64,000 bases of DNA from Marinoscillum sp. 108 (GCF_902506655.1 NZ_LR734817.1:151667-215666); one strand, 5' to 3'; shown: positions 45,920-56,190, counted from the first letter of the stretch. A program made the numbers and translations. Notes: a model not told the origin generated them from the sequence alone.

Positions 45920-46153
45920 ATGAGCCCTGAAATAAACACCCCCACGTACCCATACGAAGCTACAGATCGCTTCGACCATTCAAGGTACAGGCTCTCCCAG
46001 GCCACCTACTATCAGATCATGGATCTCATCAAATTTTATCATGAAAGCATGTACCTACTCCCCGACGATGAAGTAGTCATTGTGGAGCGCCTGATTGATC
46101 AAAATCACACGGAGTACTGTAAGGTCAGCGTCAATCACCTGGTACTAGAGTGA
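45920..46153 (+). CDS. Small conserved-looking hypothetical protein
   Basis: 77 residues, soluble, acidic, tyrosine-rich (ATDRFDHSRYRLSQATYYQI, DEVVIVERLIDQNHTEYCKV). No family recognised. A clear ATG, the lack of overlap and protein-like composition support it. It lies between the gnd terminator and the gap before the giant surface protein. Confidence 0.5.
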   Translation: MSPEINTPTYPYEATDRFDHSRYRLSQATYYQIMDLIKFYHESMYLLPDDEVVIVERLIDQNHTEYCKVSVNHLVLE

Positions 46154-46480
46154 CCTATTCCATTATCCTAGGTGAATCACCTAAACCACATTCCTGCGTT
46201 TTATACCGTAATATTCAATCTATCCTTTAGCTAGCTTTGAGGTCTCAATCATTAGATCATCTGCTCAAGAAAGGTCATCAGAAAAATGGCTTTGAAGTTT
46301 TTTATTTTTATATTAGTTAACGCTATTATAATAACTAACTGCTAAAATCATGAACGTACAACTTGTGCAGTGATCCTCTCTATTCTGGTCAACATATAGA
46401 GTCGTCATGCCTAAACTCCACCTTGAGAGCATTTGAAACCTGCCTCATTGGGGATAAAAAGAAGCTAAACAGACTCTATT
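46154..46480. other. 327-base gap with a perfect 15-base dyad
   Basis: TAGGTGA-A-TCACCTA at 46169-46183 is a perfect inverted repeat just after the small hypothetical gene. It shares TAGGTGAAT with the dyad at 36631 and a site near 38850. The remainder is AT-rich upstream region of the 2078-residue surface protein; no other feature seen. Confidence 0.5.
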
Positions 46481-49400
46481 ATGAGATTCTCATTTCATTA
46501 CCCGGTTCAATATTTCACTCTGGTGACCCTGTGCCTAATCCCATTTTTGGGGCTTAGTCAGTCAACTTCCTGGACGGGACTCACAGATACCAAGTGGAGG
46601 ACATCAACCAATTGGACAAATGGTGTGCCTGACGAAACCACCGACGTTATCATCGGAGACGTGAACTTCATTGGGCTTAATCAACCAACCGTGGCCAAGG
46701 GTAAAGGCACAGGAGCTTGTAAGTCCCTCACTGTTGGAAATGGAGCAAAGACGTGCGAACTGACCATTAAGGATGGTTTTGATATTGCTGGAGATCTCAT
46801 CATCGGCAGCAATGGCACCATCGAAGACGATGGAGGCCGGCTAAGTATTGTTGGCGATTGGACCAACTCTGGGAGCTACACTGCCACCGGATCCAACAGA
46901 AGAATTTATTTTGCGGGCACCACACAGACCATCGGTGGTTCTTCAGTGACCAATTTTGAAAAGCTGTATATCAACGCTGGCAGTTCAGTTACACTGGCTC
47001 AAAACATAATCAACTCCTCCTTCATTGACCTGAGCGGCACTTTTAACCCAACCGAAAACTATGCAGTGAGCGGAACAGGGTCGATTAAAATCAAGGCCGG
47101 GGGAGTACTAAAAGTAATGGCCAGCACATTCGCGACCAACTACACCAACAGTGGGGGTACTAACCCTTCCAAAAGCACATCATTGATTGATTATACCTCT
47201 TCGTCCGTCAATCAGACCATTGACAACAGCATCAACTACCGGATTTTACAGATTAGCGGAGGCATGACCAAAACACTTTCCGGAAATACCACTATTCAGA
47301 ACGATCTCCTTATCAACGGAGGTACATTGGATGTTTCCACATTCAGTGCTGACAGAAACTCCGCAGGGGGGAGCCTGGTCATCGCCGGGGGTGCATCTCT
47401 GAAAATAGGTGGTACTAATACTTTTCCTGCAGACTATACCTCACATACGCTGGCAACCACCAGCACCGTAGAATACTATGGAGCCAATCAGACTGTCACA
47501 AGCGAAGCCTATGGAAACCTGACCCTTAGTAGCTCCAGTGGCTCTGTGGTCAAAACTCTTCCGGGCACTACCCTTAACATAGCCGGAAACTTCACCGCTT
47601 CTGCATCGGCAGGCACTTTGGGTTTCACGGCATTAAACACTATGACCATAGCGGGGAATGTAAGCCTGAGTGCCTCCAGCACCTTTGAAGGCTCTACATT
47701 TACTCATAGCCTCAGCGGCAACTGGACCAATAATGGCACCTTTAATGGATGTGGCGGGACATTAAATTTCAATGGAGCATCGGCAACAATGAGCGGCAGT
47801 GGTACCAATAATTTTGGCAACCTGGTCATTAATGGTAGTGGAACAGTCCTTCATCAAAACTCCTCTTTATCCCTTTGCGGTAATTTTTCAACTGTCAATG
47901 GAGGGAGCTTTGTACATACTGCTGGTGGCACAGGCAATATCACCACTACCGGCACTTCCAAAACCATATCCGGATCCAATATCACCCTCAACAACCTCAT
48001 CATTAGCACCGGTAGCATATCTACCACGAGTACCCTTACACTAGCCGGAGACCTCACCGTCAATGGTCCTCTTTCCGCATCTGCCGGGAATATTACATTT
48101 TCCGGCACAGGAAAAACCATTTCAGGTAGTTCTACTATTCAGCTTGCCGGAGTAGAAGTAACAGGCTCTCTATCCACCGCAAGAGATCTTCTCGTTTCAT
48201 CTAATTTGAGTGTACCCGGTTCTTTTACAGCCACAGCTGGCCAGGTCACCTTCAATGGCACATCCACCTTCTCAGGTACTGCCAATATTTATGACCTGCT
48301 CATCACCACTACCGGGAGTCTGGAGATGGGAAGTAACTCCGTCCTGGGGATTGCAGGTACCACCACTCTAGATGCTGGCGGCACCTTTGACGCTGCCACC
48401 AACGTACCCAACACCATCGAGTACAATGGTTCTATAGCCCAATCCACTGTTTTCCCCACCTTTCACAACCTGATCCTTTCAGGTGGAAACACTAAAACCC
48501 CTTCAAGCGCTCTTACTATTAATGGTGATTTTACACTTGGTGGCAGTACCACATTTGAAGCTGGGGCATTTACACATTCCATCGGTGGAAACTGGACCAA
48601 CAGCGGTACTTTTACGGCCAACACCTCCACCATTACGCTCAATGGAAGCAATGACTCACAGCTTACCGGAGCAACCACCTTTAACGATCTCACTGTCAAC
48701 AAAACGAACAACAGCGTAATTACTTTAAATAATAGTATCAACGCCGTGAACCTTACCATGACCTCTGGTGATATCCTCACAGGAGCCAATTCGGTCACCC
48801 TGACTGGCAACCGTACAGGAGCTGGCCTGGTCACCGGAACAATCACGCGTAACCTTACCTATGCCACGTCCACTGATTATGCGTTTGAAGGGCCTCATAG
48901 TTTTATCAACTTCAGCTCCATCACGGGTTCTATCACCTCCATCACCATGACCTCCACCATTGGCCCCAACAGCACCTTTGCTTCAGCAGCCAGCATCAAT
49001 AGAACCTATGATATCAGCGTAACCGGCAGTACCACATACAACGCTACTTTGAGCCTGCACTATGAACAGGCCGAGCTGAACGGCAATGTGGAAGGAGCGA
49101 TGACTTTTTGGAATGATGGAGGTACAGCCACTTGGGTGGATGCTACCAATCTGAATACCACTTTTGACAATACCGACAACTGGGTAGCCAAGTCGGGGCT
49201 CACAGACCTGCTCAACAAATGGACTATTTCTGAGGGATTGGTCATTTACAGCTGGGATGGATCAGTAGACACCTCTTGGTCTACCGCAGACAACTGGACA
49301 CCATCAGGCATCCCAGGCATTCAGGATGTCGTTCATATTGGAGACCTGATATTTACCAACCAACCCACCATCAGCACGTCAGAAAACATCAAAAAAATTT

Positions 49401-52400
49401 ACTTCAATTCTACCACTCCTGGTACGCTCACCATGGCCGCTGGAGCTACACTCATTGTGCAGGGGAATATAGACGGCATCTGGAGCATAGATGCCAATCA
49501 CACCATCAATGTAGGTGCGCAAACACTCACCACGCTGAGTGATATCGTCCTCAGCAATGGGATCGCCAATAGAGAAATAGATCTGAACATCAGCACCGGA
49601 ACAGTTAACATTAGCGGTTCCCTCACTCAATCTGAGGCCAATATCACCTTCACGGATGCAGGGAACATCAACATAGACGGAGATTTCAATTACGTAAGTG
49701 GCACATTCACCCCAGGCACTTCTACAGTCACTTTCAGTGGATCAGGCTTTCAGGAAATAGGTGGAGTGACCTACAATGACCTTGTCATTGATAAACCGTC
49801 CGGAACTGCCACCATAAGTACGGCTGTAACTGTCAACAATAACCTCACACTAACGGACGCAAGCCATTTAGACCTGGAAGGCACTCTAAGTGTTGTAGGG
49901 AATATTGATATCGGGGTAGGCACCATCCTCAACGTGCCGGCATCCAGTACTATCAACCTGGGAGGAAACTGGGTGCTTTCCGGCTCTTTTGTCCCTGGAT
50001 CCGGCACGGTAAATTTCAATGGCTCCGGAGCTCAGTCTGTGGTCGCCACTACTTTCAATGACTTGAGTGTAAACAAAGCAAGTGGAACACTCACTTTGCT
50101 TGACGACCTCATCATCAATGGAGATGTAAGCATTCAAAATGGTGCGGTGGAGGTATCTACCTACGATGTGAGCCGAAGTACAGAGGGCGGCACCGTGTCT
50201 CTGGGAGCTGGAGCATCTGCGCGGTTTGGAGGAACCAGCCTCCAGATCAATAATTTTTCCAATCTGATCACGGACCCCACGAGCACTATAGAGTTTTATA
50301 CAACTTCCAGTCGCATTATTCCACCAGTATCCTACGGTAACCTCACCATCACCGGCGGAGGCAGCAACGCCAAAATAATGGTAGGCCCCACGAGTGTGTC
50401 AGGCACTCTGACTGTGAGCAGTGGAAGTACGCTAACCGCCCCCTCAACTACCCTCACGCTGGGTGGCGATTTTGTAATGGATGGAACCTTCAATGCTTCC
50501 GGAGGTACCTTGATTCTCAACGGAACCGGGAATACCATTGATGGGGACATTACCTATGATGACATAGTGGTAAACGGCAGTTATGATCTGGCAAGTGGCA
50601 GCGCCACTATTAATGGTAACCTGGAGGTTTCCTCCACCGGAGATTTTGACGCTGGGGTTATTCCAATTGTTTCGTATGGTGATTTTACCAATTCGGGTAT
50701 TGTGATATCTGACGGAACTGTCACTTTTGCGGGTACACAAACACAAACCCTTCGCTTATTAAGTGCTATAACCTCTTCATCTACAGGGATTATCAATTTT
50801 AATGGTTCATTCCCTCAGGTTTTTAATTCTACCTCCTCTCCGCAATTTGCTACAGTCAATATTAATAATACCGCTCCAATTGTGGCCTCACAACCCTGGA
50901 CTGTTGTGGTGGAGATGAACGTGGCAGCAGCAGCTAGCTGGGATGGGGGGCCATTAGACCATACTTTTTATGGAAATTTCACTAACAATGGTACCGTGTC
51001 AAGCGATGGAAAACTCACCTTTAACCCGTCCAGCCCGGTGAACATAAACCTTGGGACAAATTTCACTACCACCAAGGAGGTGGAGTTTGGGGGTACAGGT
51101 CTCATCACCCTTACAGACAGTAATCCGATGTTTGAGTCGGTAACGGTCTCCAATAGTCATGCAGCGGGCCTTTCTCCACTAACCAACTGGACCATCGCTC
51201 AGGATTTGCTCATTAAGTCGGGTGCGCAACTCAATGGTGGAGCACTCAGCCATGCAGTATCCGGCTCATGGACAAATAATGGTACTTTCAATGGAGAAAC
51301 CTCTACAGTCACATTTGATAGCTCCGGTGGCACAGATGCCATCAATGGATCAGGGGCCAATAACTTCAACAACCTAATCTTCGCCACGGGAACCACCATG
51401 GATGTGCTAGCTGATGTTAACATTACAGCCGATTTTACCAACAACGGCACTTTAGTAAGCCTTATTGACCAGCTTGTGAAATTTGAAGGCTCGGGAGCAT
51501 CCATACTAGGAGGTACAGCCACTACCATTTTTGATGGGTTGGAAATAGACAAATCAGCGAATGATGTACAAATGACGGTGGATGCAGAAATAGCAGGAGA
51601 CCTCATTCTGACCAATGGCCCATTGGACCTTAACGGAAATACACTATCTGTCTCCAATACACTATCCACCGCAGTATCTCGCACCAATGGCTATGTACTG
51701 AGCGAAAACACCTCATTCAACAGTGTAATGGCCTGGACGATCGGCAACAACGTGGCAACATACAATTTTCCCTTCGGAAATGCATCTGGTGATTACATTC
51801 CGTTTGTCTTTGACCTTAATAGTGGAGATGCCGGAGTAGTTTCGCTGGCCACCTATCCCACCAGCAGCGGCAACCTGCCCCTGCCTCCAGGAGTAGATCA
51901 TGTGAATACCGACGGAGGTACTGACAACAGCGAAAATACAGTAGATCGCTTCTACCTGATCAATCTAACAGGAGCAACCAGCCCAAACGCAGACATCACC
52001 TTCAATGCCTCAGCTGCGGAAGTGGGAACCATCTCCGACCTATTGGCCCAGCGATGGAATGGCGACTGGGAAGCTCCAAAAGCTGGTCAAACCTCAGGTG
52101 CCACTTCCGTGACCGTGCCCGGTGTGACAGAATTTTCTCCGTGGGCTATCTCAGGCAATAGTGTCCCCCTACCTGTTGAGCTCATCAGCTTTAAAGGACA
52201 ACAACAAGGATCAAATGCCATTTTGCAATGGGCAACAGCCACTGAGCGGGATAACGACTATTTCGAAGTACTTAAATCCAGTGATGGTCAAAGCTTTACA
52301 CCTATTGCAAAAGTACAGGGCACAGGAAATTCATCCACCCTTCAGGAATATTCCCTTGTGGATCAGTCACCCGCTCCCGGGGTGAGCTACTATCAGCTCC

Positions 52401-52717
52401 GTCAGGTGGACTATGATGGAGCTTTCTCAATGAGCAAAGTCGTCTCCGTTCGTATGATCGATCCGGATTGGGACATTAGCGTATACCCTAACCCTGCTTC
52501 TGATTTTATTCATTTGGTCTCTAATGACGATTACTCCAATGAGGTCTCATTGGTACTCTACGACCAACAGGGCAGGGTGAAGATGGAAAAAGTTCTTTCG
52601 GAAGTCCATGCCAATCAGGTCTTTGAAATGGACATACAAGCCCTATCATCAGGTCTTTACATCATGAAAGTTTACGGTCCTACCTTCACCAAAATTCTAA
52701 AGGTGTACATTCAGTAG
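46481..52717 (+). CDS. Giant T9SS-secreted beta-repeat surface protein
   Basis: 2078 residues with a signal peptide ending LGLSQ. Two 'W-x-NW' modules (STSWTGLTDTKWRTSTNWTN near 28, and SWDGSVDTSWSTADNWTPSG near 925) each begin a long array of beta-solenoid-like repeats with recurring phrases such as GNWTNSGTFTANTSTITLNG, FNDLTVNK and LTLAGDLTVNG. Near 1890 is PLPVELISFKGQQ, a usual linker before a T9SS sorting domain, and the last 75 residues (YPNPASDFIHL, LSSGLYIMKVYG) are that domain. Cell-surface or matrix adhesin-like role likely; no enzymatic motif. Alone in its transcript. Confidence 0.85.
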   Translation: MRFSFHYPVQYFTLVTLCLIPFLGLSQSTSWTGLTDTKWRTSTNWTNGVPDETTDVIIGDVNFIGLNQPTVAKGKGTGACKSLTVGNGAKTCELTIKDGFDIAGDLIIGSNGTIEDDGGRLSIVGDWTNSGSYTATGSNRRIYFAGTTQTIGGSSVTNFEKLYINAGSSVTLAQNIINSSFIDLSGTFNPTENYAVSGTGSIKIKAGGVLKVMASTFATNYTNSGGTNPSKSTSLIDYTSSSVNQTIDNSINYRILQISGGMTKTLSGNTTIQNDLLINGGTLDVSTFSADRNSAGGSLVIAGGASLKIGGTNTFPADYTSHTLATTSTVEYYGANQTVTSEAYGNLTLSSSSGSVVKTLPGTTLNIAGNFTASASAGTLGFTALNTMTIAGNVSLSASSTFEGSTFTHSLSGNWTNNGTFNGCGGTLNFNGASATMSGSGTNNFGNLVINGSGTVLHQNSSLSLCGNFSTVNGGSFVHTAGGTGNITTTGTSKTISGSNITLNNLIISTGSISTTSTLTLAGDLTVNGPLSASAGNITFSGTGKTISGSSTIQLAGVEVTGSLSTARDLLVSSNLSVPGSFTATAGQVTFNGTSTFSGTANIYDLLITTTGSLEMGSNSVLGIAGTTTLDAGGTFDAATNVPNTIEYNGSIAQSTVFPTFHNLILSGGNTKTPSSALTINGDFTLGGSTTFEAGAFTHSIGGNWTNSGTFTANTSTITLNGSNDSQLTGATTFNDLTVNKTNNSVITLNNSINAVNLTMTSGDILTGANSVTLTGNRTGAGLVTGTITRNLTYATSTDYAFEGPHSFINFSSITGSITSITMTSTIGPNSTFASAASINRTYDISVTGSTTYNATLSLHYEQAELNGNVEGAMTFWNDGGTATWVDATNLNTTFDNTDNWVAKSGLTDLLNKWTISEGLVIYSWDGSVDTSWSTADNWTPSGIPGIQDVVHIGDLIFTNQPTISTSENIKKIYFNSTTPGTLTMAAGATLIVQGNIDGIWSIDANHTINVGAQTLTTLSDIVLSNGIANREIDLNISTGTVNISGSLTQSEANITFTDAGNINIDGDFNYVSGTFTPGTSTVTFSGSGFQEIGGVTYNDLVIDKPSGTATISTAVTVNNNLTLTDASHLDLEGTLSVVGNIDIGVGTILNVPASSTINLGGNWVLSGSFVPGSGTVNFNGSGAQSVVATTFNDLSVNKASGTLTLLDDLIINGDVSIQNGAVEVSTYDVSRSTEGGTVSLGAGASARFGGTSLQINNFSNLITDPTSTIEFYTTSSRIIPPVSYGNLTITGGGSNAKIMVGPTSVSGTLTVSSGSTLTAPSTTLTLGGDFVMDGTFNASGGTLILNGTGNTIDGDITYDDIVVNGSYDLASGSATINGNLEVSSTGDFDAGVIPIVSYGDFTNSGIVISDGTVTFAGTQTQTLRLLSAITSSSTGIINFNGSFPQVFNSTSSPQFATVNINNTAPIVASQPWTVVVEMNVAAAASWDGGPLDHTFYGNFTNNGTVSSDGKLTFNPSSPVNINLGTNFTTTKEVEFGGTGLITLTDSNPMFESVTVSNSHAAGLSPLTNWTIAQDLLIKSGAQLNGGALSHAVSGSWTNNGTFNGETSTVTFDSSGGTDAINGSGANNFNNLIFATGTTMDVLADVNITADFTNNGTLVSLIDQLVKFEGSGASILGGTATTIFDGLEIDKSANDVQMTVDAEIAGDLILTNGPLDLNGNTLSVSNTLSTAVSRTNGYVLSENTSFNSVMAWTIGNNVATYNFPFGNASGDYIPFVFDLNSGDAGVVSLATYPTSSGNLPLPPGVDHVNTDGGTDNSENTVDRFYLINLTGATSPNADITFNASAAEVGTISDLLAQRWNGDWEAPKAGQTSGATSVTVPGVTEFSPWAISGNSVPLPVELISFKGQQQGSNAILQWATATERDNDYFEVLKSSDGQSFTPIAKVQGTGNSSTLQEYSLVDQSPAPGVSYYQLRQVDYDGAFSMSKVVSVRMIDPDWDISVYPNPASDFIHLVSNDDYSNEVSLVLYDQQGRVKMEKVLSEVHANQVFEMDIQALSSGLYIMKVYGPTFTKILKVYIQ

Positions 52718-52883
52718 GCACTTATGACTCACGTCATCCGTTGGTGAATTTTTGACACCCCTCAGGAAAAAGGTGCAAGCAATTTTATGATTGACTGCTT
52801 TGAAACTGCTTTCAATAAAGGAATTGTATAACACACAGACGTAATTCTATAAATCCCTTTTGGCCTAATTCCGTATATTTGAA

Positions 52884-53297
52884 GTGTTGAAAAAGCTTAT
52901 TTCCATATCACTTACCCTTATTTTGCTCCTGAGCAATGTAGGATTCACATACGGCACCCATTTTTGTATGGGAATGGCCGTGAAGAGTGAGGTGATGCTC
53001 GGCCAGGAGCACCTCGACTGTGGCATGGGCATGATGGATGTGGATAAGCACTCAGATGGTGTGCATTTTTCGGAACCCGAATGCTGCGAAAATCAATATG
53101 TAACTGCAGAAACCGACCATCAATATACCTCTGATGTATCAGTAACCCTGGCTGATATGATGGGGACCCCGGCGATGGCTTTTGTCCTGTACCATGTGGT
53201 GGTGGTACCAACAGCTGAACAAACCTTCATTTTAGATACCTCTCCCCCATTACCTGATCAGGAGATCATCCTGCTCACGCAATCCTTTCTTTTATAG
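52884..53297 (+). CDS. HYC_CC_PP family secreted protein
   Basis: 137 residues starting at a GTG codon (a TTG follows directly); the signal peptide LISISLTLILLLSNVGFTYG requires this start, as the next ATG is inside the mature protein. It carries the family marks in order: THFC (HYC position), PECCEN (CC position) and SPPLPDQ (PP position). Histidine, methionine and cysteine content fits metal binding. First gene of an operon-like run with a TonB receptor and an HMA protein, so a role in metal (probably copper) handling is inferred. Confidence 0.75.
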   Translation: MLKKLISISLTLILLLSNVGFTYGTHFCMGMAVKSEVMLGQEHLDCGMGMMDVDKHSDGVHFSEPECCENQYVTAETDHQYTSDVSVTLADMMGTPAMAFVLYHVVVVPTAEQTFILDTSPPLPDQEIILLTQSFLL

Positions 53298-53364
53298 TCT
53301 GATCTGTTTTACAGAATGCCCGACGCATTGCGTCTGCTGTTTATTGTACACTCAAATCAAGACT

Positions 53365-55560
53365 ATGAAATCATTATTAATTTTATCTATCTCACTTTTA
53401 TGCGTTGCTTTTGGCGCACATTCTCAAACCATCACCGGAAAGGTAGTAGACGAAAACCATGAGCCATTAATTGGTGCCACCGTACTGGAAGAAGGCACCC
53501 AAAATGGAGTGATTACTGATGTAGAAGGACAATTCACACTCACACTTCAATCCCCCAAATCTCAAATCCATATTTCATACACCGGATATAAGTCTCTGGT
53601 AGTCGCTGCTCAGTCAGGTGATCCTATTCATGTCATACTGGCCACATCTGAAGAATCTCTGGACGAAGTAGTGGTCACTGGCTCCAGCACATTCATGGAC
53701 AAACTGGAGCCCCGCCATGTAGAAGTAATTACGAGTGCGGAGCTCACAAAAGCCGCATGTTGTAACCTATCCGAAAGCTTCGATACCAATGCCTCCGTGG
53801 ATGTATCCTACACTGATGGCGTAAGTGGTGCCAAATCTATCAGGATGTTGGGACTGGATGGACGCTACGTGCAGATCAACCGTGAAAACATCCCCCATGT
53901 ACGTGGGCTCATCGGCAGATATGGAATGGGCTATGTACCTGGTACATGGGTACAATCCATTGATGTGGGAAAAGGAGCTGGCACGGTGGTCAATGGCTAT
54001 GAATCGATGTCCGGCCAGATCAATGTGGAGCTGCAAAAACCAGAGAACAGCGAAAAGCTCTACCTCAATGGGTACGTCAACTCTATGGGAAGAGTGGAGT
54101 TGAATGCCAACCATGCGGCTGACCTTACCGACAAATGGAGTACCGCCGTTCTACTGCACGCTGACTACCTGGGCAATGAAGTGGACGGAAATGAAGATGG
54201 GTTTATGGACCTTCCCAAATCAAGGCAACTCAACCTGATGAACCGGTATAAATATGTGGGCGAGAGGGTGAGATCTCAGATAGGTATACAGGTCATGAGA
54301 GATGAAAAAGCCGGCGGTCAGGTGGGTTTTGGATTTGGAGATGATTTCCAGACCTCACCGGAATATGGTTTTTCCAACAACACGACTCGTGTTGAATTTT
54401 TTGGCAAAACGGGGATTCTCTATCCACATAAACCTTACCAGGGCTGGGGACTTATATACTCCGGTGCGTACACCGACATTGATGCGGGATTTGGAAGAGA
54501 CGCTTATCAGGGTACCGAGAAAACCCTCTATGGGAATGCAATCTATCAAAACGTGATTGGCAACACCTTTCATCAGTACAAAACGGGGGTGAGTATCCTT
54601 TATGATGATTTCGATGAAAGCTATGCAGACTCAGCATTTTCCAGACAAGAAATCGTGCCCGGAACCTTTTTTGAGTACTCCTACCTTCCTGGTGACGATT
54701 TTACCTTAGTTGCCGGTGTGAGAACCGACTTTCACAACCTCTACGGCACTTTCTTCACACCCAGACTTCACACCCGCTATCAGATCACCGATCAGACAGC
54801 CCTGCGCCTGGCTATTGGTAGAGGATACAGGGTAGGAAATCCTTTGGTTGAAAACACCAACGCCCTGGTCTCCAATCGCCAGCTGGTGGTGATGGAAAAC
54901 CTGAACCCGGAAGTTTCCTGGAATATGGGTGGGAGCCTTTCTTCGCAACTCTCGATGGGTGGTAAAAAGATCGACCTGATTGCCGACTATTTCTATACGA
55001 CCTTTGAAAACCAGCTGATCTATGACATGGACCAGAATTCTCAGCGCGTGCTGATTTACAACCTGGATGGTAGCTCGTATGCCCACAGCTTTCAGCTGGA
55101 GGCCAAATATCAGGTGAACGAGTTTCTGGGAGTCAAAGGAGCCTACAAGTACTATGACGTCAGGTCTACCATTGATGGCCAATTGAGAAAACTCCCATTT
55201 ATCTCCAGAGATCGCTTTTTCCTAAACGCCTCTTATGCCACCAAATACGACAAGTGGGAGGCCGATGCCACCATCCAGTGGTTTGGCACCAAAAGATTAC
55301 CCAATACCACAGACAAACCCGGTGAATTTCAACGATCCTCTGAAACGCCCGACTTCTTTTTGGTCAATGCTCAGATAAGCCGTGGGTACAGGTGGGGAAA
55401 TATATACCTGGGCTCTGAGAACCTACTCAACTTCAAACAGGATGATCCAATCATTGATCCTGAAAACCCATTTGGCAGCAACTTTGATGCTTCTTTGGTA
55501 TGGGCACCCATCGTGGGCAGAATGGTTTATGCTGGCTTTCGTTACAAGATTAAAAGATAA
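53365..55560 (+). CDS. TonB-dependent receptor, probable metal-associated
   Basis: 731 residues from the ATG at 53365 (signal peptide LLCVAFGAHSQ). CarboxypepD_reg-like domain at about 22-105 (ITGKVVDENHEPLIGATVLE), plug domain (LDEVVVTGSSTFMDKLEPRH, VDVSYTDGVSGAKSIRMLGL), then the beta-barrel ending RMVYAGFRYKIKR. The segment KAACCNLSESFDTNASVDVS with its CC pair is typical of the receptors found with HMA proteins. Likely imports or senses a metal or metal chelate. 67 bases after the HYC_CC_PP gene and 27 bases before the HMA gene. Confidence 0.82.
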   Translation: MKSLLILSISLLCVAFGAHSQTITGKVVDENHEPLIGATVLEEGTQNGVITDVEGQFTLTLQSPKSQIHISYTGYKSLVVAAQSGDPIHVILATSEESLDEVVVTGSSTFMDKLEPRHVEVITSAELTKAACCNLSESFDTNASVDVSYTDGVSGAKSIRMLGLDGRYVQINRENIPHVRGLIGRYGMGYVPGTWVQSIDVGKGAGTVVNGYESMSGQINVELQKPENSEKLYLNGYVNSMGRVELNANHAADLTDKWSTAVLLHADYLGNEVDGNEDGFMDLPKSRQLNLMNRYKYVGERVRSQIGIQVMRDEKAGGQVGFGFGDDFQTSPEYGFSNNTTRVEFFGKTGILYPHKPYQGWGLIYSGAYTDIDAGFGRDAYQGTEKTLYGNAIYQNVIGNTFHQYKTGVSILYDDFDESYADSAFSRQEIVPGTFFEYSYLPGDDFTLVAGVRTDFHNLYGTFFTPRLHTRYQITDQTALRLAIGRGYRVGNPLVENTNALVSNRQLVVMENLNPEVSWNMGGSLSSQLSMGGKKIDLIADYFYTTFENQLIYDMDQNSQRVLIYNLDGSSYAHSFQLEAKYQVNEFLGVKGAYKYYDVRSTIDGQLRKLPFISRDRFFLNASYATKYDKWEADATIQWFGTKRLPNTTDKPGEFQRSSETPDFFLVNAQISRGYRWGNIYLGSENLLNFKQDDPIIDPENPFGSNFDASLVWAPIVGRMVYAGFRYKIKR

Positions 55561-55587
55561 AAATTCAATTAACACACTATCGAAATC

Positions 55588-55956
55588 ATGAAAACTCTTG
55601 CAATTACAATCACTTTAAGTCTATTTTTTGGGGTCACCGCATGGGCACAATTAGAACCGATCAAGGTATCAGACGGCTATCAGGTCGAGATTAAAACCTC
55701 TGCGGTTTGTGAAATGTGCAAAGAAGCTCTGGAGCAGGATCTTACTTTTGAGAAAGGAGTAAAAAGTGTCAATCTTGATGTTGACACCAAAGTACTTACC
55801 ATCGTTTACAATAACAAAAAAACAGACCCTACGACTTTGAGAAAGCGTGTCACTCTGGTGGGCTACCACGCTGACACGCTGCAAAGAGATTCTGAAGCTT
55901 ACGAAAATCTACCCTTATGTTGCAAGGATGGTGCTCATCAGGATGACAATGACTAG
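55588..55956 (+). CDS. Exported heavy-metal-associated (HMA) domain protein
   Basis: 122 residues with a signal peptide (LSLFFGVTAWAQ). The HMA fold covers about 30-100 with the metal-binding CxxC in SAVCEMCKEALEQDLTFEKG, VKSVNLDVDTKVLTIVYNNK, and a C-terminal LPLCCKDGAH tail that may add ligands. Periplasmic copper or mercury chaperone-like role. Downstream lie remains of a copper P-type ATPase, which supports copper. Confidence 0.82.
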   Translation: MKTLAITITLSLFFGVTAWAQLEPIKVSDGYQVEIKTSAVCEMCKEALEQDLTFEKGVKSVNLDVDTKVLTIVYNNKKTDPTTLRKRVTLVGYHADTLQRDSEAYENLPLCCKDGAHQDDND

Positions 55957-55984
55957 GCCATCATTGGGGAATCAATGACCCCAT

Positions 55985-56190
55985 GCGAACGAGCACAAGT
56001 TATCATTCGGGAACATCATTAAGGATCAGCTAATGCGCATGAGGGTCACTATGATCATCATGCGCATGTGATCTCCTATTTCAAGAAACGATTTTGCTTA
56101 ATACCTCCTTATCTATTTCGGCCCTATTATTCAGGGCATTATGATCAACCCCGCAGTGGGGCAGCCCTTATGAGCGCAGATCATCATCTG
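55985..56190 (+). pseudogene. Decayed N-terminus of a CopB-type copper P-ATPase
   Basis: In three shifting frames this region spells pieces of a CopB-type N-terminus: HSG and a further HH from 56004, then NAHEGHYDHHAHVISYFKKRF at 56032-56093 (the usual His-rich start followed by a basic KKRF), then in the next frame LLIYFGPIIQG at about 56106-56138, like the first membrane helix ending in PxIQ. Frameshifts and stop codons (for example 56020-56022) break it, and no ATPase body follows. This is a by-eye reading; it needs a translated search. Confidence 0.4.

Noticed and set aside
52874-52881. TATATTTG, a perfect -7 promoter match
   Set aside because: It ends 3 bases before the start codon of the HYC_CC_PP gene, so a transcript from it would begin inside the gene, and the -33 spacing is wrong.
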